A DNA stretch of 64,000 nucleotides. It comes from Heloderma charlesbogerti. Lineage: Eukaryota; Chordata; Lepidosauria; Squamata; Helodermatidae. The notes under the pieces were generated by a model. That model was not told the DNA's origin. It searched no databases and saw nothing but the letters and a program-made list of their open reading frames with translations. The stretch lies in NCBI GenBank assembly GCA_026122225.1, contig JANEZZ010002066.1:992001-1056000 (forward strand). Reading direction: 5' to 3'. The position numbers and the translations under genes are program-made. Position 1 is the first letter of the stretch. Every line of letters starts with the position of its first letter. Positions 43,150-54,365 of the stretch are shown here, in pieces.

Positions 43150-44050
43150 GTAGCCTTCCTCAACCTGGTTCCCTCGAGATGTGTTGGACTGCACCTAGGG
43201 ATGGCATGAGTGTCCAGTTGGGGCTCGAAGCCTGGTGAGAAGTTGCCAGTTTGGCCTCCTGGACGCTGTTTCACGGACCTGAGCTCTTGCCCGACTCAGC
43301 ATGACTCGGCTTGGACACCTGCTCCCTCAGCAAGGAGAGGGGAAGAAGGCAGTGCCTCTCCCCCTTCCCTTATCCTTGCTACAGTGGCAGTGGCGTGGGA
43401 GAGGCTGGCCATTTTCTGTAGGTTTTCCTGGCCTTATGGAAAACAACCAGCTTGTCCCTTGCTGCCACCGCTGTAGCAGGTGGGGGCAGAGGGAAGAAAG
43501 AGACACCTATCCTCTTCTCCCTGCCCCCACCTGCTGGAGGCCAGGGCGAGAGGCTGGGGGCTGTCCACCGAGGCCCTTTTTCCCCGCACCGGCCCGTGAC
43601 AGCTGGCATGAGGAAGAAGGGCAATGGTGGCACCCCAGTGCTCTCGCCCTGGCTTCCTCTACAGAAGGCCAGGGAGAGAGGCTGGGGGCTGGCCACCATC
43701 ACCCTTCTTCCTCATGCCCGCTGTCAAGGGATAGCATGGGGAAGGAGGGCCTCGGTGGCCAGCCCCCAGCCTCTCGCCCTGACCTTCTCTAGAGGAAACC
43801 CTTTTTCCCTGCGCCAGCCCTTGACAGCTGGCGCGAGGAAGAGGGGTGGCTTGCACAGGTCACAGGCAGGCGTGGTGAGCAGGGAAGGTCGCCGAGCAGA
43901 TTCGGGCTACACGAACTGTGGGGGGGAGGAATTCGTCAATTTCCCCCCGCCCCGGACAGAGATGGGCTCGTCCATCCCTAACTGCACCTCCTGAATTCCC
44001 GACCAGCCTGGCCGTTGGACGGAACTAGGTTGGGGAAGGTTGCCCTACTA
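43150..44050. mobile_element. Foldback MITE split by a GC-rich TAGGGATG element
   Basis: CTTCCTCAACCTGGTTCCCT (43157) and GGAACTAGGTTGGGGAAGG (44020) are the inverted ends of a GTTGTAGTCC-type MITE, separated by the insertion at 43196-43980. Confidence 0.75.
43196..43980. mobile_element. GC-rich TAGGGATG hAT element, 785 bp
   Basis: Perfect duplication ACTGCACC (43188-43195 and 43981-43988). Ends TAGGGATGGCATGAGTGTCC and GGGCTCGTCCATCCCTA. The interior is not a simple foldback: it has direct and inverted copies of CTCGCCCTGGCTTCCTC, AGAGGCTGGGGGCTG and GACAGCTGGC(A/G)(T/C)GAGGAAG (43530-43840). Overlapping frames of 160-180 codons (43301-43792, 43452-43994) come from this GC-rich repeat and show no known domain. 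Confidence 0.88.
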
Positions 44051-44428
44051 GATACTCCTCACTTTGGGCAATGGTATCAAAAGCTGCTGAGAGGCCCAGG
44101 AGAAACAACAGGTCCCCTGTCTATAACCCGATAGAGAGCATCCGCCAGGGTGACCAAGCTTCATCCCCCCAAACTGGCCCCACTCAATTTGCGGATGTGG
44201 GAATATCATGACTATTTCCTTGACACGGGCAGATCATTATCTGGTTAGGGCTAGAATCCTAGCACCTGTAATTCTCTGCAGGAGTTGGTGACAAATAAGA
44301 TGGTCTGTTCCCGGAAATTGATGGATCCTGCTAGTGCCCAGAATGTGCTGGGAAAAAGCTTTTATTGCATTTTTGCACAGTAGTTAAAGGTGCAAGCTTC
44401 CTGCCAGAACAAAGGTGGCAACCACAGT

Positions 44429-44453
44429 TTGTTTGTTTGTTTGTTTGTTTGTT

Positions 44454-44502
<49 letters not shown>
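44429..44502. repeat. (GTTT)n then (TCTA)n compound microsatellite
   Basis: About six GTTT units followed by about twelve TCTA units. Confidence 0.95.
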
Positions 44503-44881
44503 ACTGCCTATTAGCCAAAGCTCTCTTGTTTATACCACAGTGTGGCGCAAGAGAGCACTCTGTACAGATACAAGATGACACCAGTAGGGTTGCCAATGTT
44601 TCATTCGGCTTCTGTACCTTCTTGCACCTCTCTAACAGCAACGTGGTGGTGAAGATGTTAGTAGGTGGCAGTGTTTATCTCCATATGCTTTAAAGTGTTA
44701 CCTGCTGCACATCAAGCTGCAAAGGTACAGGCACAAGAGCAGGCCAGGCCAGTTCTACTTTGCTCAGTTGGTAACTCAAGACTAGGTGGGGAACCTTTGG
44801 CCCTACATGTGTTGTTTCACTACAACTCAAATCATGACTGACCTTTGGCCATGCTGGCTAGGATTGGGGCACCCCCACGCC

Positions 44882-45045
44882 AGGTGGTGAACCTGTGTCC
44901 CTCCAGATGATGTTGGACCGCAACTCCTGTCATCCCTGATCATTGGTCATGCTGGCTGAGGCTAATAAGAATTGGAGTCTCACAACATCTAGAAGGTTCC
45001 TCGTGCACTGGTTCCTCACATCTGGTTTGGACACCAGGGGTGTGG
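44882..45045. mobile_element. Foldback MITE, GTTGTAGTCC type
   Basis: GGTGGTGAACCTGTGTCCCT, GTTGGACCGCAACTCCTG and inverted AATTGGAGTCTCACAACATC with CCTCGTGC; a partial duplicate precedes it at 44785-44870. Confidence 0.7.
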
Positions 45046-45936
45046 CTACAAGTTGTTAGTAAGGTCTAGAGCTGGGTGAAATATAGCCCCTCCCAATTGT
45101 ATAACCCCATTTGCCATGAAATTGGGTGGGTGATTTTTTTGTGGGGGAAGGAGAAACCTACTAGAACCTTTCAAAGTTCCTTTAGTGGGTATCATTTTCC
45201 TGGAATAGCCTATTCCAAGAGACACTGGGGATGGGACATCTGCGTCCAAAAAAATTGCCTTTCAAACATTCAGTGTAGGCCTAGCAACCCTTTTTCTTTT
45301 TCTTTTTGAGCTGAAGGAAATAGAAACACCTAAAGTACAAATGGTGGCAAATTAAATATGGTTCTTATATTTTTTCCACCTTCTAAGTAACCCAGGGAGA
45401 GAGCAGTTACAGAATGAAATAAATAAAAATAAAATACTGTTTTAGACAAGCGAAAGCACCGTAAGGACAATAATAAATGTACGATCTTTGCCATTCCAGC
45501 CACTACTAATAGGTCATCATACTAGTTTGAAACAAAATCAATATATGGAACAGAACTCTGAGCAGCTTCCATGTCTCCTGTAGTTAGTTCTATTTGTGTC
45601 CTGTATTGGTTCTCTTGATTGACAGTATTGAATTACAGTGCTGCCTTGCATTTGTTAAAACCTCTAGGTAGGTTTTGACTGTTATCTTTGTCAGTGTTTG
45701 CAAATGAGAGAGCACCGAAAGGCTATGCAAATCCTGAGATTTCTGTAACCATAGGCAGTGAAACTGGTCCCATGGCGAGGGAATGCTTGGAGGGGTGTAG
45801 ACTCTTTCAAGTTGCCTGCTTCACTGAGATGGCTTGCAGTGTGCTTTGCTAAATCTGTGCCTTAGAGTGATCAAATGCTAAGGACGGAGCTCTTTCAGCT
45901 TTCTTTAGTGTGTATAAACAGAAGAGCTGCAATCTT
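45046..45936. other. Unassigned non-coding DNA
   Basis: Only an L2-like tail trace (AGAGAGCAGTTACAGAATG with AAATAAAT) at 45398-45435 is suggestive. Confidence 0.45.
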
Positions 45937-46014
45937 TATGGTGCAATCCTATGATGGTCTAAACAGAAGTAAATTCTATTGAGTTCAATGTTAATTGGGT
46001 ATAGGATTGCAGAT
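45937..46014. mobile_element. Small foldback MITE, GCAATCCTAT type
   Basis: GGTGCAATCCTATGATGG and GGGTATAGGATTGCAGATT are inverted ends around CTATTGAGTTCAATG. Confidence 0.8.
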
Positions 46015-46015
46015 T

Positions 46016-46463
46016 TAGGGCGCAGTCTTATGGGGATATTTGGCCGCCTCCGAACTCGGAGGCACCAGACTATCCAATGCAGGGCGGGTGGAGTGTGGAG
46101 GGGATTGTCTCCTCCCTGTTCCAGCTGTCCTTCATTTGCGGTTCGATAGTCAATTTCAGCTGCCTAACCGGGGAGCTTTGGAGCGGTGGGGGCGGGGGAG
46201 GCCAGACGGCGCATAGGAAGCATAGCAACAGCACTTCTGCGGTCCCCTCCTTGCCCCTGGGAATGCCCCCTTTTTGGCCGCTCTGCGCTGCTCTTCTGAG
46301 TGCGGAGCTGGGGACGAACTGCGCCTCTTATGCGGGGGCAGGGGCAGGGAGTTGGATTTCTGGGAACCGAGCTTGGACCGCTGGCTCAGAGCTCAGTTCC
46401 CAGAAACTGAAAAATCCTATGGCTGTCTAGACGCTGTCTAACGGTCATAGGATTGTGCCCTTA
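46016..46463. mobile_element. MITE with GGGCGCAGTCTTAT ends, TTA duplication
   Basis: Left TTAGGGCGCAGTCTTATG, right GGTCATAGGATTGTGCCCTTA. TTA on both sides fits the 3-bp TWA duplication of PIF/Harbinger elements (inference). The interior is shared with 26356-26774 and partly with 48610-48802. Confidence 0.75.
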
Positions 46464-46890
46464 ATCAGTTAGATTTATTTATTTATTTATGGAAAAACTC
46501 TTTACAGCGATTAAAATGGATCCTTAATTAATTGGGCAATGCATTAAAAAAGTGTAATAATTTTTAAAATACGTGCTTCTAAACCTGCAGATGGCAGGCC
46601 CCATTTTAGAAGATGCATCCCCTCCTTTCTCTCCCACAGGAAGGAAGGCCTCTTTTAAGATGGAATCTGCTACCTGCGACATATGAATGTCCCATCTGAA
46701 AACAAATAAAGAACTAGAGCTTTTTCTTCAAAACAATTGTTTTTGTCATATGCAAATAGAAGTAAATTTAATGCGTTGATTTCAACTCATTAAGTTGATT
46801 AAGTAATTGGTTGGCTTCTTTAATTGGGTCTGATTTCTTTAATTGTGGAATTTAATTTAAAGAGAAAACAGTCCGGTGTTAGTGGGCCTG

Positions 46891-47045
46891 AGGAGACCAG
46901 GGTTCAAAATCCCCACTCAGCCAGGAAGCTACCTGGGCTGGTATTGGACCAGTGATTATCTCTCATCTTAGCCTACTTCATAAGGCTATTGTGAATATAC
47001 AATAAGACATCCCCTGAGCTCTTTGAAGGAAGACCAGGATACACA
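46891..47045 (+). mobile_element. tRNA-derived SINE, 5' truncated
   Basis: Contains CAGGGTTCAAAATCCCCACT (B box region), CAGCCAGGAAGCTACCTGGG and CTTCATAAGGCTATTGTGA, in the same order as 18188-18424 on the minus strand. Confidence 0.7.
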
Positions 47046-48480
47046 TGAGAGCATTTCAGCAGATATATCTTTTCATACCAATTCCCCAGAATCCTCTGCA
47101 ACACAACAACAGGGAGCTCCTTAGCACATGTACATGGGTCTCTTGGCCAAGAAACCTCTGTGTGTTGCAGTGGTTTCTGGGAAATATTCTACAGAGCCCC
47201 AGTGTTGGCCAGGTTTCTTCGCCACCACCACCATCTCACCTGAACTGAGAACACCCCCTGAAGGCAGAAAATTCAAAAGCCACTACCAGATATAAACAAT
47301 TAAAAGTTCATATATAACTCTGAAATAATTTCTGTTTTTTAATTGTATTTCGAGGTCATAGGCCTTTTTTTATGTGTCTGGCAGTGGACAAAGATAAACA
47401 CTCTGACAGTGTGTAGATACAGCATTAGCCGGAAGAGAACAAAAGCTCTGTTGTGCAGTGACATGACAGGGCCAATAATTTTTTACTGAGGAAGGGACAA
47501 AATTATCTGCACAGATTAGACAGGTTAACAATTTTCTCGCTGTGCTCCTTAAGTCACAAGGCTAGTATTAGCTATAAAAATACCATCTTATCTCTCATAT
47601 GGTGGCGATTAAAATAAAAAGCGTTACATTTGCTAACGACAGTTAACCCCTTCTCTGGTAAAGTGAGAAATAGCAATGGGACAGCGATGGTCTCTTACAA
47701 TGGATGGAGTCCTAATTTCTCTTGGAACAAAACTTCAAGGTGAACGTGGAGGTTCCTTGGAACCGTATGCTTTCAAACACATGTTCTGTCAATGTGCTGT
47801 GGGCTATTACCTGAGGAGCATTTTGACTGATTCAACTTCAGGCTTGTGGAAGTGGGGAGAAAACAGTCTTCTTTTATGGTTGCTTTGTGGCACTGGATTT
47901 ACAAACTCTTTTCTGAGGAACCCTGAAGTTTCTCAGAAGCTTATGGGGTGCGCTTCAATTAGCAGATGGGTTACTTGTCCTCCAGTATAGCACGTCCATT
48001 AGTATGTTCCCTAGTAGTGTTCAGGCAACTGGGCAGTATTGTGTGTATCCTTGTGCGCTTTCTGTTCATGGGGTGGGTGGGTGGTGAGTCCCAATTGGCA
48101 TGGCCACCATTCCAGGTGAACTCGCGGTGTATCCTGGGATGCTTCCCCAAATCCCTGTTACTTGGCAGATGCAGAGGAGATACCTTTCACAGCAGAATAA
48201 ATTGATTTGGAAAACATTCCATAGAAAGTTTGAAAACCACTCAGGTAGTGTGGGCACCATCTTGTGCGTGATGGCACCACTTTACAGCAACTGATCTGGG
48301 AAGCATTCATGAAATCCACAGGGCCACACCATAGTTGAGATAACCCCCCTTCCCCCCATGAGAGTGTGTTTTAATGCCATTTTGGGTTATTATTTTATAT
48401 TTTTGTGAAAGGTTATTTTGAGTCCACTTGTTCATTTTTATCCTTAGCCAATGGCTTAGAATAAAATATTCTTAGAATAA
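47046..48480. other. Unassigned non-coding DNA
   Basis: No gene or repeat recognised; frames of around 100 codons (for example 47676-47990) carry no known domain. Confidence 0.45.
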
Positions 48481-48506
48481 AATAGTCTTAGCCTTATTCT
48501 TGGTTG

Positions 48507-48802
48507 CCCTACGGAGCAGCAAGAGGAGTGCGGAGCGGCTGAAAAGGGGTGTGGGTGGGGGTGTTCTGGGGCGGGGAGGGCTGAACTGCCTGCACGACAC
48601 ATCCTATGTGTCATACAGCAGCCTCCTTCCCTGCTCCATGCTCCTGCAGCTAGACGGCCACAATCGGCTGTCTAGCCAAAAATGCAGGGCAGGAGGAGCG
48701 TGGAGGGAATGATCCCCACTGTGCTTCTCCTGCCCTGCTTTGGATAAGTGGTCGCCTCCAAGTTCGGAGGCGACTCCCTATCTCGATAGGATTGCACCCT
48801 TA
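48507..48802. mobile_element. MITE with GGATTGCACCCTTA end, partial
   Basis: The right end CGATAGGATTGCACCCTTA is the family terminus. CGGCTGTCTAGCC, TGCAGGGCAGGAGGAGCGTG and TCCAAGTTCGGAGGCGACTC are shared with 46016-46463. The left terminus is not recognisable. Confidence 0.65.
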
Positions 48803-49022
48803 ATTATTGTACTTTTTGAAAAGGCTGGAAAGACCTTATGTTTCTTACTCTGTGGGACTTGCATGACTTTGGCATACCTATACCACCCATGGGTTGAGTC
48901 ATTCTCCCTCCACATGAATTTCTTGGAATTGTCGTTCCTAGAGAGTACAAGACAGTAGATGGGGATCTTTATTAGAAAATGTTTAGTACCCTCACCTAAC
49001 TATAGTTCCCAGGATTCTGTTG

Positions 49023-49856
49023 GGGAAGAACATAAGAGCTGTGCTGGATCTGACCAAAAGTCAGGCATTCTGTTCTTCCAGCTGTCCACAGGAAGCCCAC
49101 AAGCAGGACATGAGTGCAACAGCACTCTTCTGCCCATGTTCCCCAACAACTGGTGTACATAGGCATACTGCCTCTGATACTGGAAGTACCACATAGCCAT
49201 CAGGACTAGTAGCCACTGATAGCCTTATCCTCAGTGAATTTGTCTAACCCATTTAAAGCCATCCAAATTAGTGGCCATCGATGCATCGTGTGGTAGTGAA
49301 TTCCATAGTTTAAGTATGTGCTGTGTGAAGAAGTACTTGATTTTATCTGTCCGGAATCTCCCACCGCTTAACTTCATGGGATGACCCCAGGTTCTAATAT
49401 TATGAGAGAGGAAAAAGAAAAGCCTCCCTATCCACTTCCTCCACACCATGCATAATTGTGGACCCAATTCATGTCTCCCCTTACCCTTTTTTCAAGCTAA
49501 ACAGTGCCAGATGTCATAGTCTTTCATCATAGGGGAGTTGCTGCAGTCCTTGATCATCTAGTTGTTGTTTTTCTGCACCTTTTCCAATTCTGCAATAACC
49601 TTTTCGGGTGCAGAGTCTAGGATTTTACATAGTACTCCAAGTGTTGTCGCACAACAGGTTTGTCTAAGGGCAGTATGATATTGGCGGTTTTATTTTCGAT
49701 TCTTTTCCTAACGATGCCTAACATGAAATTTGCCTTTTTCACAGCAGCTGGACACCAATTGACGTTTTCATTGAGCTCTCCACCACAACCCCCAAATCTC
49801 TTTTTGGTCAGTCACTGTTAGCTCAGATCCCATTGGTGCATATGTAAAGTTATGAA
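49023..49856 (-). pseudogene. CR1-like LINE, C-terminal and 3' UTR fragment
   Basis: Minus-strand 3' end of a CR1-type LINE, different in subfamily from the copies at 37183 and 51642. The frame around 49231-49467 gives SGGRFRTDKIKYFFTQHILK followed by LWNSLP, the conserved CR1 C-terminal block. The 3' UTR (49023-49215) contains TATCAGAGGCAGTATGCC and CTGGGAACATGGGCAG on the minus strand and ends GATCCAGCACAGCTCTTATG. Frameshifts and stops show it is dead, and no reverse transcriptase motif remains. The plus-strand copy of the same 3' end is at 29380-29638. Confidence 0.8.
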
Positions 49857-50524
49857 GCCATGACAGTTTCACTGCTATAAAAATGGTCTACATTTGTAAA
49901 GTGGACGGGCCGTTGAATGTAAGAAGTCACCTAGACGTCCTGCTGAATAAGGAGGGAAAAGGGTGGGATAGGATGGGGTAAGGGGAAGTTTAGAAGGAAG
50001 AATAAGAGCCATTTTTCAGATGCACCTCAGGCAGTTGGGATCTTAAATCAGTTAAATTCTTCTCAGTGACATTTAGTTGCAAGAAAATCTTGCCCAGAGA
50101 GCTCATGAGACGTGTGTTCACACATATTGAAGCTATGGAATGATGTGGAACAGAATTAGCATCTGCTGGCTCTGTCTCCTCTTCTCCTGAGCGAAAATGA
50201 CAATATATAACTCTACGTATATATAGTGGCATATTTCTGACTACACAGCAGCTGTCATTGCGTCTATAAAAGGATATCTGTGAGAGCTTATTTCTCCCAG
50301 AGAGCTGTATGGGAGCTATGTCATGCTATCAAATCCAGGATGCATAACTGGAAGAAAAGAAAGGGAAACATTGCGTTGCTTTTCTGAGGGGAAGCACACA
50401 TTTGAGAGAAAGTTCTGCTTCTGCCAAAAGTTCTAGAAAATTGATGGAGTTGACAAGCAAAATGACATTTTGAGAGCTATTCAGCATAGACACGTGTAAT
50501 GTAAAAAGCAAAAAACCTTGAGAC
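49857..50524. other. Unassigned non-coding DNA
   Basis: No gene or repeat recognised. Confidence 0.45.
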
Positions 50525-50653
50525 TTAGGGCGCAATCCTATGCAGGTTTAGACAGAAAAATGTCCTACAACTCCCAGCGTAGCTGGCTGGGGAATGCTGG
50601 GAGTGGTGGGACTTTTTTTTCCCTGTCTAAACCTGCATAGGGTTGCGCCCTTC
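50525..50653. mobile_element. Foldback MITE, GGGCGCAATCCTAT ends
   Basis: TTAGGGCGCAATCCTATG and CATAGGGTTGCGCCCTTC are inverted ends. GCAGGTTTAGACAG and CTGTCTAAACCTGC extend the arms to about 30 bp each. The centre has a further small palindrome (CTCCCAGC / GCTGGGAG). Confidence 0.88.
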
Positions 50654-50799
50654 AAGTAGTAAGTTGTTTTTTGAACAACGCGGGAGCAGAGCGTTTGTCA
50701 TGTGGGTGCGTGGTGTTAGGCTTGCTGAATGCAAGATTGTTACCTTCCTCATTCGTGGGTTCCGGGAATGATAATTTGAGTGAATCTGTTTTGTTGTTT

Positions 50800-51117
50800 A
50801 TAATGTTTACATTTTTGTCAAACGCAAATCTGCATCAATCCGCAGTTTTTTTTAGAAGTCCGCATGAAAATTCATATGCATTTTCATGCACCCTAGAATC
50901 GCTACACATTCCTGTATGCAATTTTTACCTAAGATACGGCTTTTTCTATGCAATTTTCCCTAATGTTCACATTTTCATACACTTTTTATCTGCAAATTGT
51001 ATTGCAAAATCCAGAGAAGAGTGGGAAACAAAGGATCAGAGTGTATTGGTTTGGGAAGTGTGAATTAAGTTGGCTTTTACTAAAATGGGAACAAAATGAT
51101 TTTTGCCCCCATCCCTA
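50800..51117 (-). mobile_element. TAGGGATG-type hAT MITE, long AT-rich form
   Basis: Ends ATTTTTGCCCCCATCCCTA at 51117, the reverse of the start at 246. The interior has direct repeats of CTATGCAATTTTCCCTAATG type. The left limit is unclear. Confidence 0.6.
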
Positions 51118-51175
51118 AATTTGGCGGTGAAGATGGCTGAAGGACCAGTCACAGCATGTTCTATCCATGGTGTGA

Positions 51176-51600
51176 ACCTTGGTGGAGGGGCTGTGGCTCA
51201 GTGGTAGAGCACATGCTTTGCATGCAGAAAGTCCCAGGTCCTCTCTTGACCTGAACCTGGTTGGTCATTAAGGTCAGCATGATAGGCCCTTTTGAAGATA
51301 CCCCTGCTTGCAGAGACATGCTTGTCGAGCATGTGGGAAGGGCTTTCTCCTGTGTTGCTCCCAAAACTCTAGACTGTTTTCCTTCTTGAGTTGGAAGGAA
51401 AACTTGAGTTGAGTCCCCACTCTCTACTTTCAGGAAGGGGGTCAAAGGAACATACTTGGCTTAAAAAAAAAAAAAACCTTTCAAAAATGTTTTTATTGTT
51501 TTATTGTGTTTTTATCTGTTAATTTTAGTTTTTGAATTTTTTGTACAGTGCCTTGCTGGGTTCCAGAATGGTGGTATAGAACTGCCTTAAATAAACAAAT
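51176..51600 (+). mobile_element. tRNA-derived SINE with L2-like 3' region
   Basis: The head GGGGCTGTGGCTCAGTGG, TAGAGCACATGCTTTGCATG and CCCAGGTCC is the tRNA-like part (reverse of 9215-9408). The 3' part after 51480 has TTTTATTGTTTTATTGTG and an (AAAT)n-like end. Whether this is one element or two adjacent ones is uncertain. Confidence 0.6.
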
Positions 51601-51641
51601 ATTTATTTATTTATTTCACTTGTACCCCACCAGTCTACCAA

Positions 51642-53212
51642 TCATAGAATCATAGAATAGTAAGGTTGGAAGGGGCCTATAACACCATCGAGTCCCACCT
51701 CCTGCTCATTGCAGGAATCCAAGTCAGAGCATCCCTGACAGATGGCTGTCCAGCTTCGTCTTGAACGCCTCCAGTGTGGGAGAGCCCACCACCTCCCTAG
51801 GGAATTGGTTCCATTGTCGTATTGCTCTAACAGTCAGGAAGTTTTTCCTGATGTCCAGCCAGAATCTGGCTTCCTGTAACGTGAGCCCATTATTCTGTGT
51901 CCTGCACTCTGGGATGATAGAGAAGATATCCTGGCCTTCCTCTCTGTGACAACCTTTCAAGTCCTTGAAGAGCGCTATCATATCTCCCCTCAGTCTTCTC
52001 TTCTCAAGGCGAAACATGCCCAGTTCTTTCAGTCTGTCTTTGTAGGGTTTTATTTCCAGTCCCCTGATCATCTCTGTTGCCCTCCTCTGAACCCTCTCCA
52101 GCTTCCCTGCATCCTTCTTAAAGTGCTGCAGTGCCCAGAACTGGACACAGTACTCCAGATGAGGCCTAAGCAGTGCTGAGTAGAGGGGAACTAGTACTTC
52201 ATGTGATTTGGAAGCTATGCTTCTATTAATGCATCCCAAAAGAGCATTTGCCTTTTTTGCAGCCACATCACATTGTTGGTTCATATTCAGCTTGTGATGG
52301 ACAACAATTCCAAGATCCTTCTTGCTTGTAGTGTTGTTGAGCCACGTATTCCCCCATCTTGTAACTGTGCATTTGGTTTCTTTTTCCTAGGTGCAGAACT
52401 TGGCATTTATCCCTATTAAATGTCATCCTGTTGTTTTCTGCCCAGCAGTCCAGTCTGTCAAGATCATTTTGAATTTTGTTTCTGTCTTCCAAGGTATTAG
52501 CTATCCTGCCCAATTTTGTGTCATCTGCAAATTTGGTCAGCATTCCCTGCACCTCCTCCTCCAAGTCATTAATAAAAATTTTGAAGAGCACTGGGCCCAG
52601 GACTGAACCCTGAGGTACCCCACTCGTTCCCTCCCCCCAGTTTGAGAAGATCCCATTGATAAGCACTCTTTGAGTCTGATTCTGTAGCCAACTGTGGATC
52701 CAGCTGATCGTTGTTTCATCTAGCCCACTTTGGGCTAGTTTGCTCATCAGGATATCATGGGGCACTTTGTCGAAAGCTTTGCTGAAGTCAAGGTATATTA
52801 TGTCCACAGCATTCCCACAGTCCAGAAGGGAGGTTACCTGATCCAAAATGAGATCAGATTCGTCTGGCAGGATTTGTTCTTGACAAATCCATGTTGGCTT
52901 TGAGTAATCACTGCATTGTTTTCGAGGTGCTTACAGATGGATTGCATGATAATCTGCTCCAGAATTTTCCCAGGGATTGATGTCAGACTGACTGGTCTGT
53001 AGTTCCCAGGATCCTCCTTTTTACCCTTTTCGAAGATAGGGATAACATTAGCCCTCCTCCAGTCATCTGGCACTTCACTCATCCTCCGTGATTTCTCAAA
53101 GATAATAAACAGTGGTTCTGAGAGTTTTTCTGCCAGTTCCTTTATTACTCGAGGATGCAGTTCATCTGGCCCTGGAGATTTGAACTCATTCAAAGTAATG
53201 AGGTGTTCCTAA
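51642..53212 (-). pseudogene. CR1 LINE, reverse transcriptase and C-terminus
   Basis: About 1.57 kb of CR1 on the minus strand, 5'-truncated. Three overlapping minus-strand frames follow one another: 53193-52834 (SPGPDELHPRVIKEL, DPGNYRPVSLTSIPGK), 52846-52268 (D20 in IIYLDFSKAFD, GVPQGSVLGPVLF, catalytic FADD at 106-109), and 52284-51724 ([41 protein letters not shown]). The overlaps mark two frameshifts. The 3' end carries the CR1 signature repeat TCTATGATTCTATGATT on the minus strand at 51642-51661. Catalytic residues survive, but the frame is broken and the endonuclease is absent. Confidence 0.94.
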
Positions 53213-53690
53213 TCACTAAAAATGGCACTCAAAGCAGCTTCGGTATATGTCATCGTCCTTGATCCTACTTCCGTACGGTGCATATGGAGAGCTGTTTGTG
53301 GATGTCTGAAAACTGACTGGGCATGGGACTGCAGCCACGGTATCTGCAATCTCTGGAGAATTCTCATAAGGTTTTGTCCTGCATAGACAGCAGTTAGCAG
53401 AAGATGATATGCCAGAGTTGAAGTCTGTGCACAAGTGAACCTAAAGCACCAAACATGGGGGCTCCTTAGGACCTCTGCAAACCTCCTGTGTTTGCTACAT
53501 TCTAGCGTGCGCAAGTGAGGGGGAAGGTGGGTTCATCAAGCACTCGGCAGGCCACAGCACATGGTTAGTAGCCTACTGTGAGCTTGGTGGGTATAACTTA
53601 TGTGTGCCTGATGTAAGTGCAATGCCATTAGATGTATTGGATAAGGCCCTGTTTTATTTCTACCCAAGGAATGTTTCTCCTAACAACCAT
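53213..53690. other. Unassigned non-coding DNA
   Basis: Nothing recognised upstream of the CR1 truncation point. Confidence 0.45.
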
Positions 53691-53698
53691 TTTCACAT

Positions 53699-54140
53699 TA
53701 AGGATGACAGAGAATTCCGCCACGGACCCCAATGAGGCCGGATTCCAAGAATCTGGCCCCATTGGGGTCCATGGCGGAATGGAGCACTCACTTCCCTCTG
53801 GAATCCATCCAGGCCGGCTACTCCTTGTGATGCTGGCTCCGCAGCGCTGGCGAGACGGCCGGCCGCCATTGCTGTGCCATATCGCTGTGCTAAGTCCAGA
53901 TGCAAATGGTGTCCACTACGCCATTTGCATCCCTGTTTTCAAGCAATAGGCTATGGATTTGTATTTAAGTAGATAGTTGTGTAGCCCATTGCATGAAAAA
54001 AACAGGGACGCAAATAGAGTAGTGGACGCCATTTGCGTCCGGATTTAGCCCAGCAAAACGGCATGGCAGTGGTGGCCATCACCACGGAGTGGAGCCAACT
54101 TGGATGGATTCTGGGGGGAGGGATGGATCCCCTCACCCCC
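53699..54140 (-). mobile_element. E10: degraded palindrome-cored hAT MITE, A terminus missing
   Basis: B end TAAGGATGACAGAGAATTCC (first bases decayed), then GGCGGAATGGAG. One core palindrome (53897-54040): GATGCAAATGGTGTCCACTA pairs with TAGTGGACGCCATTTGCGTC. The GC-rich A-type sequence (GGATTCTGGGGGGAGGGA) follows, but the terminus is lost and a different MITE continues from 54147. Confidence 0.75.
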
Positions 54141-54146
54141 CGAGGA

Positions 54147-54365
54147 CTGCTGAGGAAACTTTGAATGGAATGGGGACAATGCGCTAAATATTATGTATTA
54201 AGGTAAATTATGTAAATACTTATGTAAATACTTAGGTAATTGTTTGCGTATTTTTCCGCACGACAAAAAAAAAATCGCATCCGTCTATGGGAGACAGCGG
54301 AACAAAAGGTACCTGACAATCCGTGAAACACAGACGGAGAGGATTTTACACAGTCCGTACTTGTA
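54147..54365 (+). mobile_element. Right half of a GGATTTTACACAGTCC-type MITE
   Basis: Starts abruptly at TGCTGAGGAAACTTTGAATG and matches 15395-15610 through AATTATGTAAATACTTATG and GAAACACAGACGGAGAGG to ACACAGTCCGTAC. Its left half is absent and E10 takes its place. Confidence 0.7.

Noticed and set aside
43301..43994. Overlapping GC-rich reading frames of 163 and 180 codons
   Set aside because: They lie inside a transposon made of repeated GC-rich blocks, run in several frames at once and show no domain, so they are composition artefacts.
44390..44693. Frames with an LSIY repeat
   Set aside because: Translation of the (TCTA)n microsatellite.
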